A DNA stretch of 64,000 nt from Dyadobacter soli (GTDB lineage: Bacteria; Bacteroidota; Bacteroidia; Cytophagales; Spirosomataceae). The position numbers and the translations under genes were made by a program. The stretch's first letter is position 1; each line of letters opens with the position of its first letter. Positions 8,580-16,915 of the stretch are shown piece by piece. Below the pieces are notes generated by a model. That model saw nothing but the letters and a program-made list of their open reading frames with translations, did no database searches and was not told where the DNA came from. The DNA is taken from assembly GCF_900101885.1 (NCBI RefSeq), contig NZ_FNAN01000010.1:304505-368504 (forward strand). Reading direction: 5' to 3'.

Positions 8580-11500
8580 ATGATGAAATTAATTACCGCA
8601 TGTCTCGGACTATGCGCATTCCTCCTGCTTTGGGGCCCGGAAACACGGGCCCAGGGGAATGAGGCGTCTATCGTCGGGAAAGTGAGCGAAGGACAGGCCG
8701 GGCCGGTTGCAGGTGCCACGGTTTTTGTCAAGAACGAATCTACCGGTTTCAGCACTGGAACGGTCACCGATGCGAACGGCGACTACATTATCAAGCAGTT
8801 ACCACTTGGTTCTCCCTATTCCATTACGGTGTCGTTTATCGGTTACGGTGAGCAGAAAAAAACCGGTTATGCATTGAACCAGGGCGATCAGCTGCGCCTG
8901 AATTTCGCGCTCGAAGCTTCGGCCAATGAACTGAAAGCCGTGGAGATTGTTGCCAACTCTTTGAAAAATACGGTGGTAACGCTGGGCGCATCTACCCCAG
9001 TAACGGCCCGCGACATTGCACGCCTTCCGGTGAATGGACGTAATTTCTCGACGCTCATCGACCTGTCGCCATTAAGCAACGGTAACAGCCTTGGCGGCCA
9101 GCTGGGGTCTTCCACCAATTTCAGTATCGACGGGATGACTTCACGGGGTACCATCGCCGGTGGCGGTACTTCCGGCGCTTACTCGATCTCCATGGAAGCG
9201 ATCCGCGAATTTAAAGTGGTTACCAACGAATACGACGTGACTATGGGCCGTGCAGGCGGTGGTACCATCAGCACCGTGACCAAGTCGGGTACCAACCAGC
9301 TTTCGGGCAGCGCGTTCACATATATGCGTAACGACGCGCTTTCGAGCAAATACGACCTGCGCGGGAACAAGCGTACGCAGGAGTTTTCGACCTACCAATA
9401 TGGATTTTCCCTCGGCGGGCCGATCATTAAGGATAAAGCACACTTTTTTGTAGCATGGGATCACCAGGCCGACTCCCGTCCGCTTTACATTGCGAACATC
9501 CTCAGCCCTGCCGACGAGGCCGCCAACCGTGTTACCAATGCTACCCTGGAACGTTTCGTTGGCATCGCACGCGACAAATACGGTGTTTCGAACAATCCGC
9601 AATACGGAGCATTCGACAAGGCAAAGGGTACCGACGCGATTTTTGCCCGTATCGACTGGCAGCTGAATGCGAAAAACCTCCTCACGATCCGCAACAACAT
9701 GGTGATCGAGAACGACGCCCTTTCGGAAGGAGATAACTCGAGTATCAACTTTTACGAGTCGTACATCGACCGCAAGAAGTTCGACAACAGCCTCATGGCC
9801 TCGCTCCGGACGACCTTGAACCCGCGTGTGATCAATGAATTGAAGGTGCAGCATTTCTATGAGGACGTACAGGTGCTTCCGAGCTCCGAACTTCCTGCGG
9901 CGGGTATCCCGCGTGCGATCGTGGAAAACGTGGAATCCACTTCGGAAACAGCCAATTACCTGACTTCGATCCAGATCGGCGGCCAGCGTTTCTCGCCGGA
10001 ATGGTTCAAAGGAACAGTGATCCAGGCGGTCGACAACCTATACTACAATACCGGAAAGATCAATTTTACATTCGGTATTGACATGATGTACAACCTCATG
10101 CACTCGCGTTACGGTAGCGAAATGAACGGCCGTTTCTATTTTACGGGGATGGACAATTTCAATAACCTGAAACCTTACCGCTATGCCCGCGAAATTTATC
10201 TGAATGAAGACCAGAGCAATAAAGTGAAGTCGCTGAGCACCGGTTTGTACGCGCAGATGGATACCAAGCTGGGCCTTGGCCTGGATATGACGGCCGGTTT
10301 GCGCCTCGATAATACTGTGTATCTCAACCGCGCGAATTTCAGCCAGGTTGTATTTGATGAATTGGGCATTAAAACCAATAACCGCATTAACACGCTTCAA
10401 TTGCAGCCGCGCGTACAGTTTACGTGGGATGTGAACGAGCAGAGCAAGGATGTGATCCGTTTCGGTGCCGGTGTTTTCGGATCGGCATTGAACCCCTATT
10501 CGATGGTGAACAATATGCTGTTCGACGGTTCGAAAGTGGCTTCGGTGGAAATCCAGGGCAACCTTGTTCCTACGCCTGACTTCCCGCTCTACCGTCAGGA
10601 CCCAACCAAAGCGCCAGGTGCTGAATTGTTCAATAATCCGGGTATCGAGCGTTTGATCACGATCAACACCAACAGTCCTGACGCGAAGGTTCCGGTAGTG
10701 TACAAGACCAATTTCTCGTACAATCACTTTTTCAGCGACCGCTTGCGTGTGGGTATCAGCGGTTACGCTTCGTGGGCACGCAACAACTACATGTACATCG
10801 ACCGCAACATGGTGGACGAGCCATTCTTCCGCATCGGCGCAGAGGCTGACCGTGGCGTGTACGTGCCTGCCGAGAGCATCAGTGCGTCCAACGGTGCCAC
10901 CAACTGGCTCAACAGCCGCCGCACGAAGCAAGTGGGCCGCGTACTCGAACTCGTGAGCGATGGAAAGAAAAACCAGTATGCATTGGTGATAGACGGTACT
11001 TTCAAGTATTTCAAAGACGGACAGATCACCGCTTCCTACACCTGGAACGACGCGAAGGATAATACTTCCTACAATGGTAACGTGGCCAACACCGCCACCC
11101 TCGACCAGATGGTGATCGACGATCCGCGCGACCTGAGCCGCATGAACTATGCCAACAACCAGTTCCGCAACAAGGTGGTGATTTACGGTACCGCACCGAG
11201 CTTCTGGGGCATTACCCTTGGCGTGCGCTACTCGGGCATCGGCGGTACACGCTACTCGCTGGCGGTGAGCGGTAATATGAACGGGGACTTCGTTTCTTCG
11301 AATGACCTGCCTTACGTGTACGATTACAACAGCTCGGCAACCCCGGAATATATCCGTACCGCGCTTAAAGCTATTGTCGATAACCCGGAGGCCGAAGAAA
11401 GCATCAAAGATTTTATTCGCAGAGACACGGGTAAAATGGCTGAGCGGAACGGCGGTGTGAACGGTTTCTACGGCGTATTCGACGTGCGTTTGGGTAAGAA

Positions 11501-11738
11501 GTTCAAGATTTACAAATCGCATGGAATCGAAGCGTCGATCGACGTGTTCAACTTTGCCAACTTCCTGAACAAAGACTGGGGCGTAGGTAATAACCTTGGC
11601 AAACAGACCCTGTACACGATCAAAAGCTTCGATAAGACCAAGAACGAGTTTGTTTACAATGTCAACAAAGGCGCCGGCGTATCCAGCTTAAATGGTAACC
11701 CTTACCAGATTCAGGTAGGCTTGCGCTACTCATTCTGA
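8580..11738 (+). CDS. Oar-like TonB-dependent outer-membrane receptor
   Basis: ATG 8580 (or 8583) is chosen because it opens a clear signal peptide (LITACLGLCAFLLLWGP, then ETRAQG). A carboxypeptidase regulatory-like domain follows (about residues 25-110: GKVSEGQAGPVAGATVFVK to VSFIGYGEQ). Next is a TonB plug (about 120-240) with RLPVNGRNFSTLIDLSP and the IREFKVVTNEYDVTMGRAGGG stretch characteristic of Oar-type receptors, then a long beta-barrel ending in the terminal aromatic strand IQVGLRYSF. There is no TonB box visible and no SusD-like gene next to it, so it is not a SusC/D glycan importer. Role: uptake or surface binding of an unknown substrate, energised by TonB/ExbBD. The gene downstream encodes a secreted phosphodiesterase-like enzyme, which may process the same substrate. 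Confidence 0.9.
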   Translation: MMKLITACLGLCAFLLLWGPETRAQGNEASIVGKVSEGQAGPVAGATVFVKNESTGFSTGTVTDANGDYIIKQLPLGSPYSITVSFIGYGEQKKTGYALNQGDQLRLNFALEASANELKAVEIVANSLKNTVVTLGASTPVTARDIARLPVNGRNFSTLIDLSPLSNGNSLGGQLGSSTNFSIDGMTSRGTIAGGGTSGAYSISMEAIREFKVVTNEYDVTMGRAGGGTISTVTKSGTNQLSGSAFTYMRNDALSSKYDLRGNKRTQEFSTYQYGFSLGGPIIKDKAHFFVAWDHQADSRPLYIANILSPADEAANRVTNATLERFVGIARDKYGVSNNPQYGAFDKAKGTDAIFARIDWQLNAKNLLTIRNNMVIENDALSEGDNSSINFYESYIDRKKFDNSLMASLRTTLNPRVINELKVQHFYEDVQVLPSSELPAAGIPRAIVENVESTSETANYLTSIQIGGQRFSPEWFKGTVIQAVDNLYYNTGKINFTFGIDMMYNLMHSRYGSEMNGRFYFTGMDNFNNLKPYRYAREIYLNEDQSNKVKSLSTGLYAQMDTKLGLGLDMTAGLRLDNTVYLNRANFSQVVFDELGIKTNNRINTLQLQPRVQFTWDVNEQSKDVIRFGAGVFGSALNPYSMVNNMLFDGSKVASVEIQGNLVPTPDFPLYRQDPTKAPGAELFNNPGIERLITINTNSPDAKVPVVYKTNFSYNHFFSDRLRVGISGYASWARNNYMYIDRNMVDEPFFRIGAEADRGVYVPAESISASNGATNWLNSRRTKQVGRVLELVSDGKKNQYALVIDGTFKYFKDGQITASYTWNDAKDNTSYNGNVANTATLDQMVIDDPRDLSRMNYANNQFRNKVVIYGTAPSFWGITLGVRYSGIGGTRYSLAVSGNMNGDFVSSNDLPYVYDYNSSATPEYIRTALKAIVDNPEAEESIKDFIRRDTGKMAERNGGVNGFYGVFDVRLGKKFKIYKSHGIEASIDVFNFANFLNKDWGVGNNLGKQTLYTIKSFDKTKNEFVYNVNKGAGVSSLNGNPYQIQVGLRYSF

Positions 11739-11761
11739 TAGTTTTTGAATTAATACTAAAA

Positions 11762-11795
11762 CCGGCTCCCGCGCATACCAGCAAGCGGGAGCCGG
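11762..11795 (+). terminator. strong hairpin between receptor and phosphodiesterase genes
   Basis: A perfect 11-base-pair GC-rich stem (11762-11772 pairs with 11785-11795, CCGGCTCCCGC/GCGGGAGCCGG) with a 12-base loop. No U-run follows, so it may be an mRNA-stabilising or partial-attenuation structure rather than a full intrinsic terminator. Confidence 0.6.
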
Positions 11796-11818
11796 AAATC
11801 AACTAACGAGTGCATTTC

Positions 11819-13168
11819 ATGAAAAAACTAATCCTGCTCTTAACCCTTTCCACATTTACATTCAAAAGCCTTCGCGCACAGGATGCGCACGTGATCCTGA
11901 TCAGTATCGACGGCCTGCGACCGGAATTTTACAAAGACCCCACGTGGTCGATGGTGAACCTGCGGCAGGGAATGGAAACCGGCGCCTATGCCGATGGTGT
12001 GAACGGCGTTTTCCCGACCGTCACGTACCCGTCGCACACAACGATGATCACCGGCGTGAAGCCGATCAAGCACGGCGTTTACTACAATACCCCCCCCGAG
12101 CCGCTGGAAGTGACCGGCAAATGGATCTGGGATTACAAGACGATTAAAGTACCTACGATTTTCGGCGCGGCGAAAGATAAGGGGCTGAAAACGGCCTCGG
12201 TGTTCTGGCCAGTGTCGCTCGGTGGACCAGCAGATTATAACATTCCGGAATACTGGTATTTACCCGAAACCAAGGGCGGCAAGCGCAATATGACCAAAGC
12301 GCTGAACGAAAATTCCAATCCGCAAGGTTTTTACGAAGAAATCCAGCAGAATGCGACCGGCAAGCTGGAAGAAATCGATTTCGACGGTGAATACCTGAGC
12401 ATCGACGACAACCTTTCCCGCACGAGCGCCTACATTATCCGCAAATACAAGCCCTCGTTCCTGGCCGTGCACCTGGTGGCCGTTGACCATTTCGAGCACG
12501 AACAAGGACGCGACGGCGATAAGGTCCGCGCCGCATTAACGAGCGTCGACCGGGGCATTAAAGCCATTCTGGAAGCCATCGAAAAAGCAGGTATCAAGGA
12601 AAAAACGACGGTGATCGTCACCGGCGATCATGGCTTTGTGGACATCCATTCGTCGCTTTCGCCCAATATGCTGCTCGCGCAGGCGGGTTTGTACGATCCT
12701 AAAAACCCCTCCGCCTGGAAAGCCTATTTCCACGCTTCGGGCGGCTCATCGTTCCTGCATTTGAAGGATAAAAACGATACGCAAACGCTGGAAAAAGCAA
12801 AAGCGGCATTGGCAAAGCTGCCGGTAAGCCAAAAAGCCATGTTCGAGATCAAGGACCGCGCCGCGCTGGACGCCATCGGCTCCGACCCGAATGCCGCATT
12901 CGCACTCGCTCCGAAGCAGGGATTCACCATCGGCAATGCGGCTACCGGCGACTTCGTGCGCGCGGCGAGCGGCGGTACCCACGGTTTCTTCCCCGATTTC
13001 AAAGAGATCCAGACCGGCTTCGTGGCATTTGGCCGCGGTATCAAAAAAGGCGCGGTAATCCCAGAAATGGGCTTGCAGGACATCGCCCCGCTGGTCGCAA
13101 AACTGCTGAGCATCGACTTCCCAACGGCCGACGGCACCGTCTACCCGGGCATGCTCACGAAAGAATAG
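11819..13168 (+). CDS. secreted nucleotide pyrophosphatase/phosphodiesterase-like enzyme (alkaline phosphatase superfamily)
   Basis: ATG 11819 starts a signal peptide (KKLILLLTLSTFTF, cleavage near LRAQ); a GTG nine bases upstream is less likely. The 449-residue protein has the ENPP/type-I phosphodiesterase layout. Metal-binding ISIDGLRPEF comes first, then the catalytic-Thr loop FPTVTYPSHTTMITG, the metal-ligand region VAVDHFEHEQG, VIVTGDHGF (Asp-His ligands) near residue 260, and the last His in GGTHGF near 382. It should hydrolyse phosphodiester or pyrophosphate bonds of nucleotides or related compounds in the periplasm or outside the cell. It lies 80 bases after the TonB receptor gene, past a hairpin, which suggests a coupled scavenging function. 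Substrate is an inference. Confidence 0.88.
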   Translation: MKKLILLLTLSTFTFKSLRAQDAHVILISIDGLRPEFYKDPTWSMVNLRQGMETGAYADGVNGVFPTVTYPSHTTMITGVKPIKHGVYYNTPPEPLEVTGKWIWDYKTIKVPTIFGAAKDKGLKTASVFWPVSLGGPADYNIPEYWYLPETKGGKRNMTKALNENSNPQGFYEEIQQNATGKLEEIDFDGEYLSIDDNLSRTSAYIIRKYKPSFLAVHLVAVDHFEHEQGRDGDKVRAALTSVDRGIKAILEAIEKAGIKEKTTVIVTGDHGFVDIHSSLSPNMLLAQAGLYDPKNPSAWKAYFHASGGSSFLHLKDKNDTQTLEKAKAALAKLPVSQKAMFEIKDRAALDAIGSDPNAAFALAPKQGFTIGNAATGDFVRAASGGTHGFFPDFKEIQTGFVAFGRGIKKGAVIPEMGLQDIAPLVAKLLSIDFPTADGTVYPGMLTKE

Positions 13169-13203
13169 CATTTAGGTTTGTAAGATAGATAAGAATCAAT
13201 TGG

Positions 13204-13235
13204 AAAGGGCGTTGCGGTATGCGGCGTCCTTTTTT
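13204..13235 (+). terminator. Rho-independent terminator after the phosphodiesterase gene
   Basis: An imperfect 12-base-pair stem (AAAGGGCGTTGC at 13204-13215 with GCGGCGTCCTTT at 13221-13232, three G-U pairs) with a 5-base loop is followed by T residues to 13235. Confidence 0.6.
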
Positions 13236-13265
13236 GTTTGCACGAAGGCACAATTTTTGCGGGGA

Positions 13266-13390
13266 TGGTACGAAGCTCAGGCTTCGTACGTACTATTCGC
13301 AGGCCTCCGGCCGGTCCTTACCGAAAGGCCGCTTTGCGTGACCGGCCGGAGGCCTGCGAATAGTCGGCACGAAGCGGGAGCTTCGCGCCA
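13266..13390. repeat. palindromic intergenic repeat, copy 1
   Basis: A 125-base element with nested inverted repeats. The outer arms are each a small hairpin of their own (GTACGAAGC-TCAG-GCTTCGTAC on the left, CGAAGC-GGGA-GCTTCG on the right). The inner arms are CGCAGGCCTCCGGCCGGTC and its complement GACCGGCCGGAGGCCTGCG. Two further copies lie at 14207-14409 and 15886-16013. No ORF of its own; the structure is REP/BIME- or MITE-like. The promoter of the TspO-like gene must lie in or beside it. Confidence 0.85.
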
Positions 13391-13413
13391 TTTCACCGCA
13401 AACACCAGCAATT

Positions 13414-14196
13414 ATGAAAAGAACCTTGCAAATCGCCAACATCCTCGCGTTGATCGTCACGGTGGTGATCAACTATCTTTCCAACACCGGCATTTTCAAC
13501 AACAATACGATGGCCAGCGTCTCGGCGCGGTACCAGAATTTCTTCACGCCATCCGGCTATGCATTCTCGATCTGGGGGCTCATTTACCTGCTCCTCGCCG
13601 CATTTGTGATTTACCAGGCGCGCGGTATTTCGGGCAAGCGCGAAGTTCCGGCGGTAGTGGAAAAGATCGGCTGGCTGTTTGTGATCTCCTGCGCGGCCAA
13701 TTCGGCCTGGGTAATCGCGTGGCTTTACGATTTCACCGGGCTTTCGGTACTCATCATGGTAGTGCTGCTTACCTCGCTATGGCTGATCATCGTCCGCACG
13801 CGCATGGAAATGGATTTGATACCCATCAAAAAAATCGCCCTCACCTGGTGGCCGTTCGCCGTATACCTGGGTTGGATATCGGTAGCACTCATCGCCAATG
13901 TAGCCGCCTACTTCACGAAAATCGGCTGGGACGGTTTCGGCCTGTCACCGGTGGCCTGGACGGTGATTATGATCTGTGTCGCGGGCCTCGTATACCTGGG
14001 GCTTACCTGGGCACGCAACCTGCGCGAATCGTCGATGGTAGGTGTGTGGGCATTGATAGCCGTCGCGGCGGCCAACTGGGGCACCACGCCCGCGGTCGTG
14101 AATGCGGCGCTGATAGTTTCGGCGATCATTTTCATCAGCAGCGGTATCCACGCGTACCGGAACCGGGGACGGCACTTTCTGGAAGAAGCGCGCTGA
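13414..14196 (+). CDS. TspO/MBR-like tryptophan-rich sensory protein
   Basis: A 260-residue integral membrane protein with about seven hydrophobic segments and conserved Trp residues inside them (FSIWGLIYLLLAAFVIY, NSAWVIAWLYDF, LTWWPFAVYLGWISVALIAN, VAAANWGTT). The order of the motifs (SGYAFSIWGLIY, then an N/W pair, then WPF-Y-GW) is that of the larger TspO/MBR-like proteins found in Bacteroidota and in eukaryotes. TspO proteins bind tetrapyrroles or lipids and affect stress responses; the biochemical role of this longer group is not settled. It is framed on both sides by palindromic repeats, and repeat copy 2 probably supplies its transcript end. Confidence 0.8.
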   Translation: MKRTLQIANILALIVTVVINYLSNTGIFNNNTMASVSARYQNFFTPSGYAFSIWGLIYLLLAAFVIYQARGISGKREVPAVVEKIGWLFVISCAANSAWVIAWLYDFTGLSVLIMVVLLTSLWLIIVRTRMEMDLIPIKKIALTWWPFAVYLGWISVALIANVAAYFTKIGWDGFGLSPVAWTVIMICVAGLVYLGLTWARNLRESSMVGVWALIAVAAANWGTTPAVVNAALIVSAIIFISSGIHAYRNRGRHFLEEAR

Positions 14197-14206
14197 AAAG
14201 CGCGCG

Positions 14207-14409
14207 GGCGCGAAGCTCTCGCTTCGTGTCTACCATTCGGAGGCCTCCGGCCGGTCAATATTGCATGATCACCTTGCGGTACTGACCGGCCGGAGGCCTG
14301 CGAATAATTTGCACGAAGCAGGAGCTTCGCGCCATTGCGCGGTTCATTTTGCAGTACTGACCGGCCGGAGGCCTGCGAATAATTTGCACGAAGCACGAGC
14401 TTCGCGCCA
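14207..14409. repeat. palindromic intergenic repeat, copy 2, with duplicated right half
   Basis: The full element spans 14207-14334. Its right half (ACTGACCGGCCGGAGG through CTTCGCGCCA, 54 bases, 14281-14334) is repeated almost exactly at 14356-14409. The last base lies directly before the stop codon of the minus-strand DUF4932 gene, so two convergent genes end in this structure. The hairpins may act as a bidirectional terminator. Confidence 0.85.
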
Positions 14410-14410
14410 T

Positions 14411-15838
14411 TCATCTGGCAAACTCCCGGCACCAGCCGACAATTTTCGGATACAATGCGGCCACGGTCTTGTCCGCATTCTCCTTTTTCAGTTTTATCAA
14501 TGCCGTATTGAATTCCCGGAATTTCACAAATCCCCTGTTTTCGGCGTTCATCGTTTCGCGGCGCGCAATGAGGAACTTTGCGGTGGGCTCGTCGAATGTA
14601 TCGAGGGCATAAAGCGAAAACAGCGCGTGAGTCATGTACTCGTTGAATACGGCCACAGGCGTGGTGTAAAAGCCCGACTTTGAAACCGGCGCCCAGAAAT
14701 CCCGGTCGGCAAAAATGCTGTCTATCGAAAGTGCGAAGTCTGCCGTCCTGGGATTGACATAATTGTGATCTACTTCGGTGAAAATAGTGCCTGAAAGCAA
14801 GCCACGGCGTTGCTGGTCGTTCAGCTCCGGCTGGGTAGTATACACTTCCGGGCCGTTGACAAACAATAGCATTTCCTCAAACGACCGTCGATTTTCGTCC
14901 GATCCTGCAAACTGCTGCGTACTATGTCTGGAATATATGATTGGTGAGAAGATCAGTTTCGAAGTGTCGAATCCCTTACGGGCAAATTCTTTACTCAGCC
15001 ACCGCTGCATTCCAGGTACGTCGCTCCATTCGGCCTGGCGTGTTATTAACTTCCGGTAATAGGGCAAATGCTTTTGGTAAAATTCCCTGAATTTCGACGT
15101 CTTCGCAAAATCCTCTACCAATCCGATATTGTTCCTGAATGCATTGGAGAAGGTCGAATCATCGGACCCGTACACGAAAAAGTATGGTGTGGGCACCAGC
15201 TTGTCACCACTGAACTGGTAGCACATGCTATTCTCCCTGAATTCGTAGTAGTTATGCACGTACCCCACCTCCGGAACGTCCAATGCTTTGAAAACCGGGT
15301 GACCGAGGTAGGATTTAAAATGCGCCATTACCTCCTCGTGATACGGCCCTGTTTCTATCATACTCCCCTTCTTCGGCCCGGTGGGAGAAAGCAACAACAG
15401 GATATTCGCCAGTTCGAAGGTCTCCGGAATCTCCACCAGCGCCCGCCCGCGGTTCTCGCGGATGTAATCAGCCGGAAAGAAAGCCGGCACACTATTGAAA
15501 CGTAGCCGCAATTTATACTTACGCCCGGCCAGTTCCAGTGGGAAATAGTGTTTCTCTTCGAACGGAAAATTATCATTCCTGATCTGGATGGAATCATTTG
15601 CAAGATAGACGGTCACAGTCTTACCGGGAGCACCATCCGAACCCAGGTCGATCACATCCCACTGTTTGCCGGTTAGCATCATCGGCGTTGTCATGTGGCT
15701 GAACCGAACGCCGACCGCATTTGCAGAAATTTTCAGCGTATCCTTATGAAAAAATGTCGTGGGTGGCCCGCCGCCAGGTTGCGCGAAAGTCAATACCGGT
15801 ACCAAAGCGAGCAGGATCAGGACGTATCGAAAAAGCAT
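14411..15838 (-). CDS. secreted DUF4932-type protein
   Basis: ATG at 15838 begins a signal peptide (MLFRYVLILLALVPVLTFAQ); an in-frame TTG nine bases upstream is less likely. The mature part of about 455 residues has a beta-rich N-terminal region, then a region resembling DUF4932 proteins. The segment FTEVDHNYVNP near residue 355 occupies the place of a zinc-peptidase HExxH helix, but the first His is replaced (T-E-V-D-H). Conserved acidic and aromatic residues around it (LPYYRKLITRQ, FFVYGSDDS) fit that family. Whether it is an active peptidase is doubtful from sequence. It is a single-gene unit, with repeat copies at both ends. Confidence 0.65.
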   Translation of the reverse strand: MLFRYVLILLALVPVLTFAQPGGGPPTTFFHKDTLKISANAVGVRFSHMTTPMMLTGKQWDVIDLGSDGAPGKTVTVYLANDSIQIRNDNFPFEEKHYFPLELAGRKYKLRLRFNSVPAFFPADYIRENRGRALVEIPETFELANILLLLSPTGPKKGSMIETGPYHEEVMAHFKSYLGHPVFKALDVPEVGYVHNYYEFRENSMCYQFSGDKLVPTPYFFVYGSDDSTFSNAFRNNIGLVEDFAKTSKFREFYQKHLPYYRKLITRQAEWSDVPGMQRWLSKEFARKGFDTSKLIFSPIIYSRHSTQQFAGSDENRRSFEEMLLFVNGPEVYTTQPELNDQQRRGLLSGTIFTEVDHNYVNPRTADFALSIDSIFADRDFWAPVSKSGFYTTPVAVFNEYMTHALFSLYALDTFDEPTAKFLIARRETMNAENRGFVKFREFNTALIKLKKENADKTVAALYPKIVGWCREFAR

Positions 15839-15885
15839 ATAGATCAATTTTTACGATTGCAAAAAGTAGCAGCTTGTGGCGCGCG

Positions 15886-16013
15886 GGCGCGAAACTCTTG
15901 CTTCGTGTCTACTATTCGCAGGCCTCCGGCCGGGCGGGATTGCATGGTCATTTTGCAGTACTGACCGGCCAGAGGCCTGCGAATATTTTGCACGAAGCAG
16001 GAGCTTCGCGCCA
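15886..16013. repeat. palindromic intergenic repeat, copy 3
   Basis: A 128-base element with the same outer hairpins and inner CGCAGGCCTCCGGCCGG arm as the other copies. The right inner arm carries one base change (CCGGCCAGAGGCCTGCG), which weakens the central stem. It sits about 50 bases upstream of the DUF4932 start, so it overlaps the region where that gene's promoter should lie. Confidence 0.85.
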
Positions 16014-16338
16014 TTGCGCTTCCTCCCTAAATTGTAACCGCCAATATAACAATTAAAAGAATAAATTATCTAAAACATTCCCCTCGCCCTGCCGCAGGAT
16101 CATCCGAAATAACCTTTCCAAGATTTTAATCCCTTTTTAACATCCTTTTAACATGGAGTTAAGGATGAAGTGCGGTTTTTGTATGCGTATAAGAGGCACA
16201 CACCTACGAAAAGGACAATTTAAAAACCCGGCGCATCACAAACAGCGCATAAACGCAAGCTCATTTTCAAAGACTTGAAATGTCGACCCCGAACAAGGTC
16301 TTCAGATTATACAAAAGACTCAATAGCGACCCGTTAAG
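16014..16338 (+). promoter_or_regulatory. leader/regulatory stretch of the efflux operon
   Basis: 325 bases without a gene. At 16131-16154 two direct copies of (C)CCTTTT(T)AACAT stand side by side, followed at once by a partial inverted copy (GTTAAGG at about 16158). This could be an operator for the efflux operon. No perfect TAnnTTTG box was found. Confidence 0.4.
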
Positions 16339-16761
16339 ATGATCAAAGAATTGCTGAAATATCTCCTGCCCCTGTGCATTCTCCTGGTGGACGGATACAG
16401 CAATATGTATGCGGGTTCGCAGGAGCATCTGGTTTGCAGCTCTCCCATTCAGATCCTGACCAAATCGGAGCACCCGAATTTTGTACAGGCATTCAACGAC
16501 GATAATCCGGCATTCCGCCTGCCCGACGCGGCCAGGAAATTCGCTGAGTTCGTCAAGGCTATCTCCGAGGAAAAAGACGAAGATTCCACTGAATCTTTCT
16601 CAGTCAAAAAACAACCGCACTCCGGCGGCGCATGGGCCTCTGCCGCTGCTTCACGCCAGTTCTTTTCTTTTTGTTACATTCCCAAAACACGGCCGTTACC
16701 GCAATCCGGCCAACAAATTTCCTCTCACCGCTACCTGAGGCTCCGCGTACTCAGGATTTGA
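16339..16761 (+). CDS. small secreted conserved hypothetical protein upstream of RND operon
   Basis: A 140-residue ORF with a hydrophobic N-terminus (LLKYLLPLCILLVDGYSNMYA) that looks like a signal sequence. The middle is low in structure and rich in charge, and the C-terminus ends YLRLRVLRI. As I recall, small ORFs with this kind of start and a basic YxxLRVLRI-like end occur in front of RND efflux operons in Cytophagales; a function is not known. It is 155 bases upstream of the adaptor start, in the same orientation. It could be a leader polypeptide or a small periplasmic sensor. Confidence 0.55.
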   Translation: MIKELLKYLLPLCILLVDGYSNMYAGSQEHLVCSSPIQILTKSEHPNFVQAFNDDNPAFRLPDAARKFAEFVKAISEEKDEDSTESFSVKKQPHSGGAWASAAASRQFFSFCYIPKTRPLPQSGQQISSHRYLRLRVLRI

Positions 16762-16915
16762 TCCCGCTCTGCGGCAGGTTATCCTACGGCCTGTCCATCC
16801 GGTTGTCGTGGCGCCAATCCCCGGTAGCTCACGGCTACCCCGCTGCGTGCCCAAGGGCACACCCATACGAACAGTAACTATCAAAAATTCCATTTTGCTA
16901 ACTCCAAAAAACATC

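Noticed and set aside
10038..11522. 494-residue minus-strand frame inside the TonB receptor gene
   Set aside because: His/Val-rich antisense shadow of the receptor barrel; no recognisable protein.
13200..14285. 361-residue plus-strand frame over the TspO-like gene and repeat
   Set aside because: It runs through the palindromic repeat and overlaps the convincing TspO-like frame; composition is Arg/His-rich as in shadows.
13266..16013. CRISPR array as explanation of the repeated units
   Set aside because: Only three copies, each palindromic and about 125 bases long, separated by whole genes; no spacers and no cas genes.
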